From: Spinactinospora alkalitolerans
GTDB taxonomy: Bacteria > Actinomycetota > Actinomycetes > Streptosporangiales > Streptosporangiaceae
Direction: 5' to 3'
Assembly: GCF_013408795.1 (NCBI RefSeq)
Contig: NZ_JACCCC010000001.1
Location: 4,340,001 to 4,404,000 of the forward strand
Length of the DNA stretch: 64,000 nucleotides
Positions within the stretch are counted from its first letter, which is position 1, and every line of letters begins with the position of its first letter. Shown piece by piece: positions 27,251 through 36,625 of the stretch. The position numbers and the translations under genes were made by a program. The notes below the pieces were generated by a model, which worked only from the letters and a program-made list of their open reading frames with translations, ran no database searches and was not told where the DNA came from.

Positions 27251-28219
27251 TCATCGCCGCCCCCTCAGCCTCGGGTTGAACACGGCCTCCAGCGCCCGCC
27301 CGCACAGGGTGAAGGCCAGGGCCACGACCGCGATCGCCAGGCCGGGGGGCAGCAGGTACCACCACACGCCGGAGCTGACCGCGCCGGCGTTGCGGGCGTC
27401 CTGCAGGATGCCGCCCCAGGAGACCGTGGTCGGGTCGCCCATGCCGAGGAAGGCCAGCGTCGACTCCATGATGATGGAGCTGGCCACCATCAGGGTCGTC
27501 TGCGCCAGGAGCAGCGGCATCACGTTGGGCAGCACGTGGCGGGTCATGATGTGGGCGTGGCCGGCGCCCAGTGCCCGCGCCCGCTCGATGTAGGGCCGCG
27601 CCTCCACCGCCAGGGTCTGGGCGCGCACCAGCCGGGCCGTCGTGGGCCAGGCCGTGATGCCGATCGCGATGATGACCGTGAGCGTGCTGCGGCTCATGAC
27701 CGCGGCCAGGGCGATCGCCAGCACCAGGGTGGGCAGCACGATGAACCAGTCGGTGATCCGCATCAGCACGGTCGAGCCCCAGCCGCCGAAGTGCCCCGCG
27801 ACGATCCCGATCAGCGCGCCGAGCGCGACCGAGACGAACGTGGCGGTGAACCCGACGGTCAGCGAGACCCGCGACCCCCAGATGACCAGGTCCAGCACTG
27901 AGCGGCCGAAGTTGTCGGTGCCCAGCGGGAACTCCGCGCTCGGCGGCTCGTAAGGCATGCCGGGCGGCCCGGTGACGCTGAGGTCGGCCGGGGCCACGAT
28001 CAGCGGCGCGGCCAGGGCGAGGAGCACGAACAGCAGCAGGCCGGCCAGCCCGAACACGCCGGCGCGGTTGGTGCGGTACTCGCGCCAGAACCGGGCGCGG
28101 GCGCGGCGGCGCCGCTCCCTGGCGACCGCCCGGGGCGTGGCCGGCCCGCCGGAGGGGGCCGGATCGGCGTCCGGGGCGGGCCGCCGCGCCGGGATGCCGG
28201 GGTCGGTGCCGGCGCTCAT
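27251..28219 (-). CDS. Oligopeptide ABC transporter permease (OppC-like)
   Basis: This is an inner-membrane permease of 322 residues. After a Pro/Arg-rich cytoplasmic N-terminus and one helix it has the family sequence FPLGTDNFGRSVLDLVIWG and the ATPase-contacting EAA loop (YIERARALGAGHAHIMTRHV). About six membrane segments are visible. The ATG at 28219 overlaps the stop of the upstream permease by four bases. Confidence 0.92.
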   Translation of the reverse strand: MSAGTDPGIPARRPAPDADPAPSGGPATPRAVARERRRRARARFWREYRTNRAGVFGLAGLLLFVLLALAAPLIVAPADLSVTGPPGMPYEPPSAEFPLGTDNFGRSVLDLVIWGSRVSLTVGFTATFVSVALGALIGIVAGHFGGWGSTVLMRITDWFIVLPTLVLAIALAAVMSRSTLTVIIAIGITAWPTTARLVRAQTLAVEARPYIERARALGAGHAHIMTRHVLPNVMPLLLAQTTLMVASSIIMESTLAFLGMGDPTTVSWGGILQDARNAGAVSSGVWWYLLPPGLAIAVVALAFTLCGRALEAVFNPRLRGRR

Positions 28220-29256
28220 GTGCGCACCCTCGGGTCCATCAGCGGGTAGACCAGGTCGGCCAGCAGGTTCATGAGGATCACCGAAGCCGAGAAGAAGATG
28301 AACATCCCCTGCACGAGCGGCAGGTCGGGGAATGACAGCGCCTGGTAGAAGAGCGTGCCGAGCCCCGGCCAGGAGAAGACGGTCTCGACCAGGATGGTGC
28401 CGGCCACCACCTGGCCGATGTTGAGGAAGATCAGGGTGATCGTGGGCAGCAGCGCGTTGGGCACGGCGTGGCGGCGCAGCACCAGCGCGTCGCGCAGCCC
28501 CTTGGCGCGGGCGGTCACCAGATAGTCGCCGCCCATCTCGTCCAGCAGGGACGAGCGCATGATCATCAGGTACTGCGCGTAGAGCACGGCGACCATCGTG
28601 GCGACCGGCAGCACCATGTGGTGGGCGACGTCGACGGCGACGTCGGCGAAACCGGTGGTGCCCGGCGTCATCATGCCGCCGGTGGGGAAGAGCCCGGCGC
28701 CGGAGGCGAGCAGCACGATGAGGATGAGGCCGAGCCAGAACGTCGGCACCGACCACAGCGTCAGCGCGACGCCGGTGTTGGCCCGGTCGGTGACCGAGTC
28801 GCGCCGCCACGCAGCGCGGGTGCCCAGCCACAGGCCCAGCATCGCGGCGATCAGGGTGCCGGTGCCGACCAGCAGGACGGTCGGCCACAGGCGGTCGGCG
28901 ATGAGCTCGGTCACCGGCGCCCGGTAGCGGTAGGAGTCGCCGAGGTCGAACCGCAGCAGCCCCCAGCAGTAGTCGGCGAACTGCTGGAGCAGTGGCTGGT
29001 CCAGGCCGTACTGGCGGCGCAGCTCGGCCATCTGCTCGACGCTGACCGCCCGGCCCTGCGTCATGGCGCGCACCGGGTCGCCGGGCAGGATGCGGAACAG
29101 GAAGAAGCCGGTGAGCATGACGGCGAGCAGGGACACCAGGGAGCCGAGGACGCGGCCCCCCACGTAGCGCAGCGTCCCGGCCGACCGCCCGCCCCGGGAC
29201 CTGCCCGGGGCGGTGCGGTCGGTCGCCGTCGCGGTGGACGGGGAGGATCCGGTCAA
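28216..29256 (-). CDS. Oligopeptide ABC transporter permease (OppB-like)
   Basis: This is an inner-membrane permease of 346 residues. The first helix follows LRYVGGRVLGSL; ILPGDPVRAMTQ and LRRQYGLDQPLLQQF are typical of OppB. The EAA loop is DYLVTARAKGLRDALVL. The start is probably the TTG at 29256, five bases after the binding-protein stop, with GGGAG upstream; no ATG or GTG fits better. If so, the native N-terminus includes about 28 hydrophilic residues before the first helix. Confidence 0.88.
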   Translation of the reverse strand: MTGSSPSTATATDRTAPGRSRGGRSAGTLRYVGGRVLGSLVSLLAVMLTGFFLFRILPGDPVRAMTQGRAVSVEQMAELRRQYGLDQPLLQQFADYCWGLLRFDLGDSYRYRAPVTELIADRLWPTVLLVGTGTLIAAMLGLWLGTRAAWRRDSVTDRANTGVALTLWSVPTFWLGLILIVLLASGAGLFPTGGMMTPGTTGFADVAVDVAHHMVLPVATMVAVLYAQYLMIMRSSLLDEMGGDYLVTARAKGLRDALVLRRHAVPNALLPTITLIFLNIGQVVAGTILVETVFSWPGLGTLFYQALSFPDLPLVQGMFIFFSASVILMNLLADLVYPLMDPRVRT

Positions 29257-29260
29257 CGCG

Positions 29261-31102
29261 TCACTCCCGGTCCCCCGCCGTCGCCGAGCGGCGGCGCAGG
29301 ACGAGGAAGGCCCCGCCCGCGATCACGATGACGGCGGCCGCGCCGATGCCCAGGAGCGCGCCGGTGGACAGCGACGAGGCGCTGCCGGCCTGCTGCTCGG
29401 CCGGGACGGCCGACCACCAGCTCCAGTAGCCGTCCTGGCCCCAGATGTTGCCGCCGGGGTCGGGCTGGACCTGGATGGAGGCGATCTGGTCGGACCGGTA
29501 GGCCTCCAGCGCGTTGGGGTAGGCCAGCACGTTGACGACCGCGTTGTCGTAGAGGTTGCGCTGCATCCGCCGGACGAGCTCGGCGCGCGCCTCGGCGTCG
29601 TACTCGCCGATCTGCTCCTGGTAGAGCTCGTCGTACTCCTCGTCGCAGTAGAACGCGTCGCTGCTCATGGGTCCGCCGGGCTCCTCGGGGCGGGCGTCGC
29701 AGGTGTGGATGCCGAGCACGTAGTCGGGGTCGGGGTTGACCGACCAGCCGGTGAAGATGAGGTCGAAGTCCCCGGATACGAGCGTGTCGCCGATCTGGGC
29801 GGGGTCGACGTAGTTGCCCTCGACCTCGATGCCGATGTCGGCGAGCCACTCCTCCATGAACTGGCCGGTCTGGACGTAGTCCGGCTTGTCGTTGTGCACG
29901 TGCATCCGCAGGCTCAGCCGGTCGCCGTCGGGCGAGACGCGCACGCCGTCGTCGCCCGTCTCGTAGCCGGCCTCGTCCAGCATCGCGTTGGCCGCGTCGG
30001 GGTCGAAGCCGAGCCGCTCGTCCTCGGCCGGCTGCCAGGCGTAGTCCTCGTAGCGGGGCGGGATGTAGCCCTCGCCGGCGACGGCGTGCCCGCCGTACAC
30101 CCGCTCCACCAGCGTGTCCTTGTCGATGGCGCGCATGATGGCCTGGCGCAGCACCCGGTCCTGCAGCGCGGGGTGGCCGTCGCCGACGGGGTCGCCGTTG
30201 CGGGCCTCGGCGCCGGGGTTGACGGTGAAGCCCATGAAGCGCTTGCCGGTGGCGTCGTTGACGGTGATGTTGTCCTCGCCGGCCAGCGACTCGGCCTGCG
30301 CGGGGGTGAGGCCCTCGACGAACGAGACCTCGCCGGTGCGCAGGGCCTCGACCATGGCGTCCTTGTCCTTGTAGTACCGGAAGACGAGCTCGTCGAACTC
30401 CGGAGCCCCCCGCCAGTAGTCCGGGTTGGCCTCCAGCGTGATGGAGCGGTTCTGCTCGTAGTCGGTGAGCCGGAACGGGCCGCTGCCGACGATCGGGAAG
30501 TCCTGGTCGTTGTTGAACTCGGCGTAGTCCTCGACGCCGGACCAGATGTGCTCGGGCAGGATCGGGATGTCCAGCGCGAGCATGGTGGCCTGCGGCTCGG
30601 CGAGCGTGATCTCGACGGTGCTCTCGTCGGGCGCCGTGACCTCCTCGAAGTTGGCGACGAAGTTGCCGTTGGCGGTGGCCGCGGCGTCGTCCTCCATCAT
30701 CGTGGTGTAGGTCCAGGCGACGTCGTCGGCGGTCAGCGGCTCGCCGTCGCTCCACTCCAGTCCGTCCCGGATCTTGAACGTCCAGGTGAGCCGGTCCTCC
30801 GAGGTCTCCCAGGACTCCGCGATCGCGCCGATCGGCTCGTTGGTCTCGGGGTCGTAGTTGGTGAGGTAGTCGTAGATCAGCCGGTGGATGTTGGTGGTGA
30901 TCGCGAGCTGGGCCAGGAACGGGCTGAGGGAGTCGACGTTCTGGGTCACCGCGATGGTCAGCCTGTCCCGGTCGCCGCCGGCGGCCTCGGCGTCGGCCGT
31001 GGTCGTGGGCAGTGCGGCGACGAGAACCGCCAGCGCGGCGGCGGCCGCGGCCTTGAGTCGGCGTGGGGCGCGTCTTGCGGGGGAAGCCTGCTGAACGACC
31101 AT
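29261..31102 (-). CDS. Peptide ABC transporter substrate-binding protein, membrane-anchored (family 5)
   Basis: This is an extracytoplasmic solute-binding protein of 613 residues, the first gene of the Opp operon. It has a signal-type N-terminus (RRLKAAAAAALAVLVAALP) but no lipobox Cys. The family 5 core begins at LTIAVTQNVDSLSPF and includes VGSGPFRLTDYEQNRS. The C-terminus carries one membrane helix (LLGIGAAAVIVIAGGAFLVL) followed by LRRRSA, so it is anchored by its tail rather than by lipid. The ATG is at 31102. Confidence 0.9.
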   Translation of the reverse strand: MVVQQASPARRAPRRLKAAAAAALAVLVAALPTTTADAEAAGGDRDRLTIAVTQNVDSLSPFLAQLAITTNIHRLIYDYLTNYDPETNEPIGAIAESWETSEDRLTWTFKIRDGLEWSDGEPLTADDVAWTYTTMMEDDAAATANGNFVANFEEVTAPDESTVEITLAEPQATMLALDIPILPEHIWSGVEDYAEFNNDQDFPIVGSGPFRLTDYEQNRSITLEANPDYWRGAPEFDELVFRYYKDKDAMVEALRTGEVSFVEGLTPAQAESLAGEDNITVNDATGKRFMGFTVNPGAEARNGDPVGDGHPALQDRVLRQAIMRAIDKDTLVERVYGGHAVAGEGYIPPRYEDYAWQPAEDERLGFDPDAANAMLDEAGYETGDDGVRVSPDGDRLSLRMHVHNDKPDYVQTGQFMEEWLADIGIEVEGNYVDPAQIGDTLVSGDFDLIFTGWSVNPDPDYVLGIHTCDARPEEPGGPMSSDAFYCDEEYDELYQEQIGEYDAEARAELVRRMQRNLYDNAVVNVLAYPNALEAYRSDQIASIQVQPDPGGNIWGQDGYWSWWSAVPAEQQAGSASSLSTGALLGIGAAAVIVIAGGAFLVLRRRSATAGDRE

Positions 31103-31324
31103 GCTGTCAAACCCCTCGGGTAGGGAGGCCGGGCCTTTTCGCCGTATGAGTTGGTTGTCTACCAGCGTCTCCGAGAAAGCGTCAACGATTTACATCAGCC
31201 CTGTCACACAACGTTTACGATGTTGTCGGCCGGATGCGGTGGATGCGGGGACTCACCGCGTGTCCCGGGCTTCCGACCCGCCGGCAATTCGCCATGAATC
31301 GCCGCAACCGCTACGGTTCCGCTC
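31103..31324. other. Divergent promoter region between the Opp operon and the YdjM-like gene
   Basis: These 222 bases are relatively AT-rich around 31140-31230 and must hold promoters for both directions. A possible ribosome-binding GAGGGG precedes the binding-protein gene on the minus strand. I could not identify a convincing operator. Confidence 0.5.
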
Positions 31325-32038
31325 ATGATGGGGCATTCTCACGCACTCAGCGGCGTGGTCGGTTGGATGGCGATCGTCCCCCTGGTTCAGGGAACCGAGT
31401 TCTGGGGCGTGCGGTTCGACCTGGGCCCCGGTGAGATCATCGCCGGCTCGCTGGTGTGCGCCGGCGCCGCGCTGATCCCCGATCTCGACCACAAGAGCTC
31501 CACCATCACCCAGACCTACGGCTTCGTCACCCGGGCCCTGAGCGCGCTGCTGAACTGGATGTTCGGCGGGCACCGCAACGGCACGCACTCGCTGCTGTTC
31601 GCCCTGCTCATGGGCGCGCTGACCCAGGTGCTGGCGCTGTGGTCCCCGCTGGCGGTACAGATCTTCGTCTTCCTGCTCATCGGCATCGCGATGAACGGGC
31701 TCGGGTTCGGCATGGACAAGAACCGGACCGCGGCCGAGATCATCAACGCCCTGGGGACGGCCGGCATCACGCTGGCGCTCTACACCTCGGGGACCGACTA
31801 CTCCTGGATCGGCCTCGCCGTGGCGTTCGGCTGCCTGCTGCACTTCGCCGGCGACATGGCCACCGAGATGGGCGTGCCGCTGCTGTGGCCGGTCAGCAAG
31901 TACCGCGTGGGCCAGAACATCGGCTTCAAGACCGACGGCAAGATCGAGCGCAACGTGGTCACCCCGATGCTGACCATCGCCATCATCCTGCTCTCGGTCT
32001 ACCTCTTCCCCTGGCGGGAGATACTGCCGGAGGCATAG
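31325..32038 (+). CDS. YdjM-like membrane-bound metal-dependent hydrolase family protein
   Basis: This is an integral membrane protein of 237 residues. Conserved His/Asp motifs of the YdjM/DUF457 family are present: MGHSHALSG at the start, AALIPDLDHKSSTITQ, and GGHRNGTHSLLFAL. About five hydrophobic segments follow. The family is named for metal-dependent hydrolases but its substrate is not established. The ATG at 31325 or the next codon (31328) may be the start. Confidence 0.85.
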   Translation: MMGHSHALSGVVGWMAIVPLVQGTEFWGVRFDLGPGEIIAGSLVCAGAALIPDLDHKSSTITQTYGFVTRALSALLNWMFGGHRNGTHSLLFALLMGALTQVLALWSPLAVQIFVFLLIGIAMNGLGFGMDKNRTAAEIINALGTAGITLALYTSGTDYSWIGLAVAFGCLLHFAGDMATEMGVPLLWPVSKYRVGQNIGFKTDGKIERNVVTPMLTIAIILLSVYLFPWREILPEA

Positions 32039-32130
32039 GTCGCTGTTCGACCTCGACCCCTGGGAGTTCAAGGCTCGCCGCAGGACGGAGACCCCTGGTG
32101 GCCAAGGTCGAGACCCAAGCCAGAGGACCG

Positions 32131-33666
32131 TCACGACATCTTCCAGGCCCGGCAGGCCAGGTGGACGGCGAGGCGCTGGTCGGGGTCGTTGAGGTCCACG
32201 CTCAGCAGCGACGTGATGCGCTTGAGCCGGTAGCTGACCGCGTTGCGGTGCAGGTTCAGCACCGCCGCGGTCCCGCTGAGGGAGCCCTGCTGGTCGAGGT
32301 AGACGCGCAGCGTGCGCACCATCGTCTCGGCCTTCTCCCGGCCCAGCGCCTCCAGCGGGGCCAGCAGGTCGCGCACCGCCGTGCGCGCGGTGTGGGTGGT
32401 GTACCACTCGACCAGCATGCGGTGCAGGCCGAGGTCGTCGAAGAACACGATCCGCGGCGGGGCGGGGCCGGAACCGGGGTCGTCGCTGAGCAGGGCGGCC
32501 CGCGCTTCGGCCCAGGACGCGCGCAGCCCCTCCACCGACTCGTGCACGCTGCCCACGCCGCACCGGATCCGCCACTCCGGCAGTCGGCGCGTCAGCTCCC
32601 CGTACAGCGTCTCCACCGCGCCGCGCACCAGTCGGCCGGCCTGCTGGCCGGGGTTGCGCTTCCAGGTGCGCACCAGCAGCGGAGCGCGCTCGGCGAAGGC
32701 GAGGTGCCAGCCGGCGCCGCCGCCCTCCCCCTGCCCGCCGGCCGAACGCCCGACCGCCTGCATCGCGACCGCGCCGAGGGTCTCGGCGAAGCCGAACCGC
32801 TCCACCTCGTCCAGTTCGTGCACGTCGGTGTCGATCGCCACGATGACGTGCCAGTCGTCGATGGCCAGCCCGAGGGAGCGCGCCCGCGGCACGAGCTCGG
32901 CCATGTGCTGGGGTCCGGCCACCAGCAGCTCGCTGAGCAGCTGGGTGCGCGACCGGATCGGCAGCTCGGCGACGCGCTGGCGGGTGACCGCGGTCTGCGT
33001 CGCCGCGTCGGCGGTCAACCGGACGGCGAGCCGGGACAGGTGCCCCTCCGGGCCGCTGCCCCCCGCCGCCGACACGTGGTCCACCTCGACGCCGTCGACC
33101 AGCACCGGCGCCCCGACCTCGGCCTCGGCCGGCCTGCGCGGCAGCACGAGGCGGCCGCCGGCCCGCGTGGCCAGCTCACACAGCTCGTCCGTGCCGATCT
33201 CCCCGTTCTCGGCGCCGCCGACCGCCTCGGTCAGCACGTCGGCGATCCGCGTCGCCCTGCTCAGCGTCTCCGCTGCGCCGGCGTCGATGGCGCGGGCGAT
33301 GGCGTGTACGAGCCGCCCCATGTCGGTGCCCCCGGGCACGCAGGCCACGGTCAGGCGCGAGCGGTCGGCCAGCCGCCGGGCGGTGCGGGGCACGTCGTCG
33401 GCCGTGAGGTCGGGCACCAGCAGCGCGGCGGCGCCCCGCTCGGCGGCGGTGCGGCACCAGATGTCGAACTGGTAGCCGCGGACCCCGTCGGTCATCGCCG
33501 AGGAAAGGATGACGACGCCGTCGCGCGGAACCTTGTGCAGCTCGGCGGAATCGCGGACCATGGCGATGTCGCTCACGTTCCGTCGCGCATCGACTTCGGT
33601 GACGACCGAAAGCGTCTCCAGACCCGGACTCGACAGCACTTCCGACAGCTTGGGCATGGCGATCAT
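32131..33666 (-). CDS. PucR-family transcriptional regulator
   Basis: This regulator of 511 residues begins MIAMPKLSEVL and has an N-terminal PucR-type sensory domain (about 8-130, with VVILSSAMTDGVRGYQFD). The C-terminal PucR helix-turn-helix is clear: YLDQQGSLSGTAAVLNLHRN followed by AVSYRLKRITSLL. The family controls purine, amino-acid and hydantoin-type catabolism. It is transcribed away from the DUF917/hydantoinase genes 85 bases away, the classic arrangement for their regulator. The ATG at 33666 has GGGG upstream. Confidence 0.9.
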   Translation of the reverse strand: MIAMPKLSEVLSSPGLETLSVVTEVDARRNVSDIAMVRDSAELHKVPRDGVVILSSAMTDGVRGYQFDIWCRTAAERGAAALLVPDLTADDVPRTARRLADRSRLTVACVPGGTDMGRLVHAIARAIDAGAAETLSRATRIADVLTEAVGGAENGEIGTDELCELATRAGGRLVLPRRPAEAEVGAPVLVDGVEVDHVSAAGGSGPEGHLSRLAVRLTADAATQTAVTRQRVAELPIRSRTQLLSELLVAGPQHMAELVPRARSLGLAIDDWHVIVAIDTDVHELDEVERFGFAETLGAVAMQAVGRSAGGQGEGGGAGWHLAFAERAPLLVRTWKRNPGQQAGRLVRGAVETLYGELTRRLPEWRIRCGVGSVHESVEGLRASWAEARAALLSDDPGSGPAPPRIVFFDDLGLHRMLVEWYTTHTARTAVRDLLAPLEALGREKAETMVRTLRVYLDQQGSLSGTAAVLNLHRNAVSYRLKRITSLLSVDLNDPDQRLAVHLACRAWKMS

Positions 33667-33751
33667 TGTGCCCCACGCATAAGAAGGTCGCGGAACCTGG
33701 TGCGACCGGCCCAACGCATTGCGTGTCCATTTTTTCCTAGAATCTTGACCT
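33667..33751. promoter_or_regulatory. Divergent pucR-DUF917 promoter region
   Basis: This short shared promoter region has an inverted repeat, GGTCGC (33686-33691) with GCGACC (33702-33707), and an AT-rich stretch, CCATTTTTTCCTAGAATC, just before the DUF917 start. A PucR site is expected here, but a specific motif cannot be proven. Confidence 0.4.
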
Positions 33752-34867
33752 GTGCTACTGGATGCGACAACGCTGCACCACTACGCGCGCGGCGCGGCGA
33801 TCCTGGGCGCGGGGGGCGGCGGCTCCACCGGGGTCGGCCTGCTCGCGGCCCTGCAGGCGGTGGAGGAGCTCGGCCCCGTCGAGGTCGTCCCCGTGACCGA
33901 GGTCCCCGACGACGGACTGATCATGCCCGTCGCGGGGCTGGGTTCCCCCGACGTCACGCTGGAGAAGATCGGAAACCCCCGGATGGGGGTATGGCTGCGT
34001 GAGATGATCGAGCGCGAGACGGGACTGCGCGCGCACGCGATGATGCCCGGCGAGATCGGCGGCGGCAACGCCCTGATGCCGGTGGTCTGGGCCGCGCACG
34101 CCGGACTGCCCCTGGTCGACGCCGACGGCATGGGCCGGGCGTTCCCCGAGATGCAGATGATCAGCATGCACCTGGCCGGCATCCCCGCGACACCGACCGT
34201 CCTGATCGACGAGCGCGGCCAGGGCATGGTCTTCCGCGACATGGACGCCCACTGGCTGGAACGCGCCGCCCGCGCGGTCGCGGTGGCCTTCGGCGGCTTC
34301 GTCACGACGGCCGACCACGTCGTGACCGGCGCCCAGGCCCGCACCTCCACCGTGCTCGGCAGCGTCAGCCGCGCGGTGCGCATCGGCGAGATCGTCTCCG
34401 GCTCCCGCTCCGACCGCGTCTCCAGCATCCTGGAGCACCTCGACGGCCACGCGCTCGTCACCGGCAAGATCAGCGACGTGGACCGCCGCACGACCGACGG
34501 GTTCGTCCGCGGCAGCGTGCTGATCGACGGCGTGCGCGAGGACAAGGGGCGCCTGGTCCGGGTGGAGATCCAGAACGAGAACCTGGTCGTGCTGGAGGAG
34601 GGCCGGATGCTGGCGTCGGTCCCCGACATCATCACCGTCCTGGACACCCAGACCAGCGACGTCGTCTTCACCGAACTGCTCCGCTACGGCCAGCGCGTGA
34701 CGCTGGTCGCGCTGCCGGCCCCCGACATCTGGTGCACGCCGCGCGGCCTGGAGGTCGTCGGCCCGCGCGCGTTCGGCTACGACTTCGACTACGAGCCCGT
34801 CGGCTCCATCCTCGCGGGCCTCCCCGGCGCCCCGGCGCGCTCGGCCCCCGCCGAGGCCGGCCGATGA
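33752..34867 (+). CDS. DUF917 family protein
   Basis: The protein has 371 residues and fits the DUF917 family, which neighbours hydantoinase/oxoprolinase genes. The N-terminus has the family's glycine-rich GAAILGAGGGGSTGVGLLAA, followed by the acidic ADGMGRAFPEMQMISMHL. The family is a suspected ring-opening or desulfurase-type enzyme, but activity is not established for most members. The GTG is at 33752. Its stop overlaps the next start by four bases (ATGA), so the two products probably act together. Confidence 0.85.
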   Translation: MLLDATTLHHYARGAAILGAGGGGSTGVGLLAALQAVEELGPVEVVPVTEVPDDGLIMPVAGLGSPDVTLEKIGNPRMGVWLREMIERETGLRAHAMMPGEIGGGNALMPVVWAAHAGLPLVDADGMGRAFPEMQMISMHLAGIPATPTVLIDERGQGMVFRDMDAHWLERAARAVAVAFGGFVTTADHVVTGAQARTSTVLGSVSRAVRIGEIVSGSRSDRVSSILEHLDGHALVTGKISDVDRRTTDGFVRGSVLIDGVREDKGRLVRVEIQNENLVVLEEGRMLASVPDIITVLDTQTSDVVFTELLRYGQRVTLVALPAPDIWCTPRGLEVVGPRAFGYDFDYEPVGSILAGLPGAPARSAPAEAGR

Positions 34868-36450
34868 GCGCGGCCCGGAACCGCCGCGCCGACCTGCGCA
34901 TCGGCATCGACGTGGGCGGCACCAACACCGACGCCGTCGTGCTCGACGCCTCCGACCGCCCCGTGGCCAAGACCAAGGTCGCCACGACCCCCGACATCAA
35001 CACCGGGATCCGGCGGGCGCTGGCCGCGGTGCTGGCCGATCCCCGGGTCGGCGCCGCCCGCGTCGGCCACGTCATGATCGGCACCACGCACGCGACGAAC
35101 GCGCTGCTGGAGCGGCGCGAACTGCGCAGGGTCGCGGCGCTGCGGATCGGCGCACCCGCCTCGACCTCGGTGCGCCCGATCTTCGGCTGGCCCGAGGACC
35201 TGCGCCGGGCGGTGAGCGCGGACGCCGCCGTGGTGGCCGGCGGGCTGGAGCTGGACGGCGGCGACAGCGTCGCCTTCGACGCCGACGCCGTGGCCCGGTT
35301 CTGCGCCGAGGTCGGCGACCGCGCCGAGGCGATCGCGATCTCCAGCGTCTTCGCGCCGGTGTCGCCCCGCCACGAGTTCCTCGCCCTGGACGTGGTGCGG
35401 CGCGAGCTGGGCGACATCCCGGTCTCCCTGTCGCACCAGGTGGGGTCGCTGGGCCTGCTGGAGCGGGAGAACACCACCATCCTCAACGCGGCCCTGGGCC
35501 GGGTGGCCGTCCAGGTCGTCCAGGCCATCGAGGACGCGCTCAAGGTGCACGACCTCGGGCACGCGGTGCCCTACTTCGCGCAGAACGACGGCACGCTGAT
35601 GAGCCTGGAGTCCACCGAGCGGACCCCGGTCCTCACCATCGGCAGCGGTCCGGCCAACAGCCTGCGGGGCGCGGCGTTTTTGACCGGGGAGGCCAACGCC
35701 CTCGTGGCCGACGTCGGCGGCACCTCCACCGACATCGGGGCGCTGAGCCTGACCTTCCCGCGCGAGTCGGCGTTCGGCGTGGAGATCGGCGGCGTGGCCA
35801 CCAACTTCCGAATGCCCGACCTGGTCAGCATCGCGATCGGCGGCGGAACCGTGGTCGCCCGCGACGGCGACGGCGCCGTCTCCGTGGGGCCCCGCAGCGT
35901 GGGCTACCGGCTGGGCGAGCGCGCGCTGGTCTTCGGCGGCGAGGTCGCCACCCTGTCCGACGCCGCCGTGGCCGCCGGACGCGCCCGGATGGGGCACCAG
36001 GACGTCCCCGCGTCGGCGCACCCGCTGCTGGCCGAGGCGATCGGCGAGTCGGACCGCCGGATCACCGACGCCATCGACCGGATCAAGGTGACGCGCGGGG
36101 ACCTGCCGCTCATCGCGGTGGGCGGCGGCAGCGTGCTGATCCCCGACGGCCTGCCGGGGGTGACCGAGGTGATCCGCCCCGAGCACTTCGACGTCGCCAA
36201 CGCCATCGGGGCGGCCATCGGCACGGTGAGCGGGCACGTCGACCGCATCGTCTCGATCGGCCGCACCGAGGGCGAGCGGGCCAGGGTGATCGAGGAGGCG
36301 CGCAAGGACGCCGTGGGCAACGCGGTCGGCGCGGGGGCCGACCCCGGCGCCGTCGAGATCGTCGAGATCGACGAGATCCCGCTGTCCTACCTCAGGGAGC
36401 CCGCGGTACGGCTGCGAGTCAAGGCCGCGGGTCCGCTCAGTAAGGTATGA
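34864..36450 (+). CDS. Hydantoinase/oxoprolinase A-type subunit
   Basis: This is an ATP-dependent cyclic-amide hydrolase-type protein of 528 residues with an actin-like ASKHA fold. The phosphate-binding motif RIGIDVGGTNTDAVVLD is at the N-terminus, followed by VMIGTTHATNALLERREL. The second nucleotide-binding part is ALVADVGGTSTDIGALSL, near 282. Adenosine motif residues include AVGGGSVLIPDGLPG near 417. No hydantoinase B subunit gene is beside it; DUF917 takes that position. A long hairpin follows the stop. Confidence 0.88.
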   Translation: MSAARNRRADLRIGIDVGGTNTDAVVLDASDRPVAKTKVATTPDINTGIRRALAAVLADPRVGAARVGHVMIGTTHATNALLERRELRRVAALRIGAPASTSVRPIFGWPEDLRRAVSADAAVVAGGLELDGGDSVAFDADAVARFCAEVGDRAEAIAISSVFAPVSPRHEFLALDVVRRELGDIPVSLSHQVGSLGLLERENTTILNAALGRVAVQVVQAIEDALKVHDLGHAVPYFAQNDGTLMSLESTERTPVLTIGSGPANSLRGAAFLTGEANALVADVGGTSTDIGALSLTFPRESAFGVEIGGVATNFRMPDLVSIAIGGGTVVARDGDGAVSVGPRSVGYRLGERALVFGGEVATLSDAAVAAGRARMGHQDVPASAHPLLAEAIGESDRRITDAIDRIKVTRGDLPLIAVGGGSVLIPDGLPGVTEVIRPEHFDVANAIGAAIGTVSGHVDRIVSIGRTEGERARVIEEARKDAVGNAVGAGADPGAVEIVEIDEIPLSYLREPAVRLRVKAAGPLSKV

Positions 36451-36502
36451 CTCCTCCCTACTCCGGAGCCCGTCCCGTCCGTCCCGGGACACGCCCCGGA
36501 AA

Positions 36503-36543
36503 TCCGCCGGCGCGGGAAGGGCGCTTCTTCCCGCGCCGGCGGA
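36503..36543 (+). terminator. 17-bp perfect hairpin between HyuA and the binding-protein gene
   Basis: Positions 36503-36519 and 36527-36543 are perfectly complementary (TCCGCCGGCGCGGGAAG with its complement) around a seven-base loop. It lies 53 bases after the HyuA stop and 83 bases before the next ATG. It probably ends part of the transcription and lowers transporter expression, or the transporter has its own promoter. Confidence 0.65.
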
Positions 36544-36625
36544 GAACACGGCCCGCACGGCCACGGCGCGGTGGCAGCAGCACCTCGCCCGTCCACATGC
36601 CCGTCCCGCCCACGAAGGCCAGATC

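Noticed and set aside
32047-32111. TCGACCT/AGGTCGA repeat between the YdjM-like gene and pucR as a terminator
   Set aside because: The arms are only 7 bp with a loop of about 50 bases, so it is too weak to claim.
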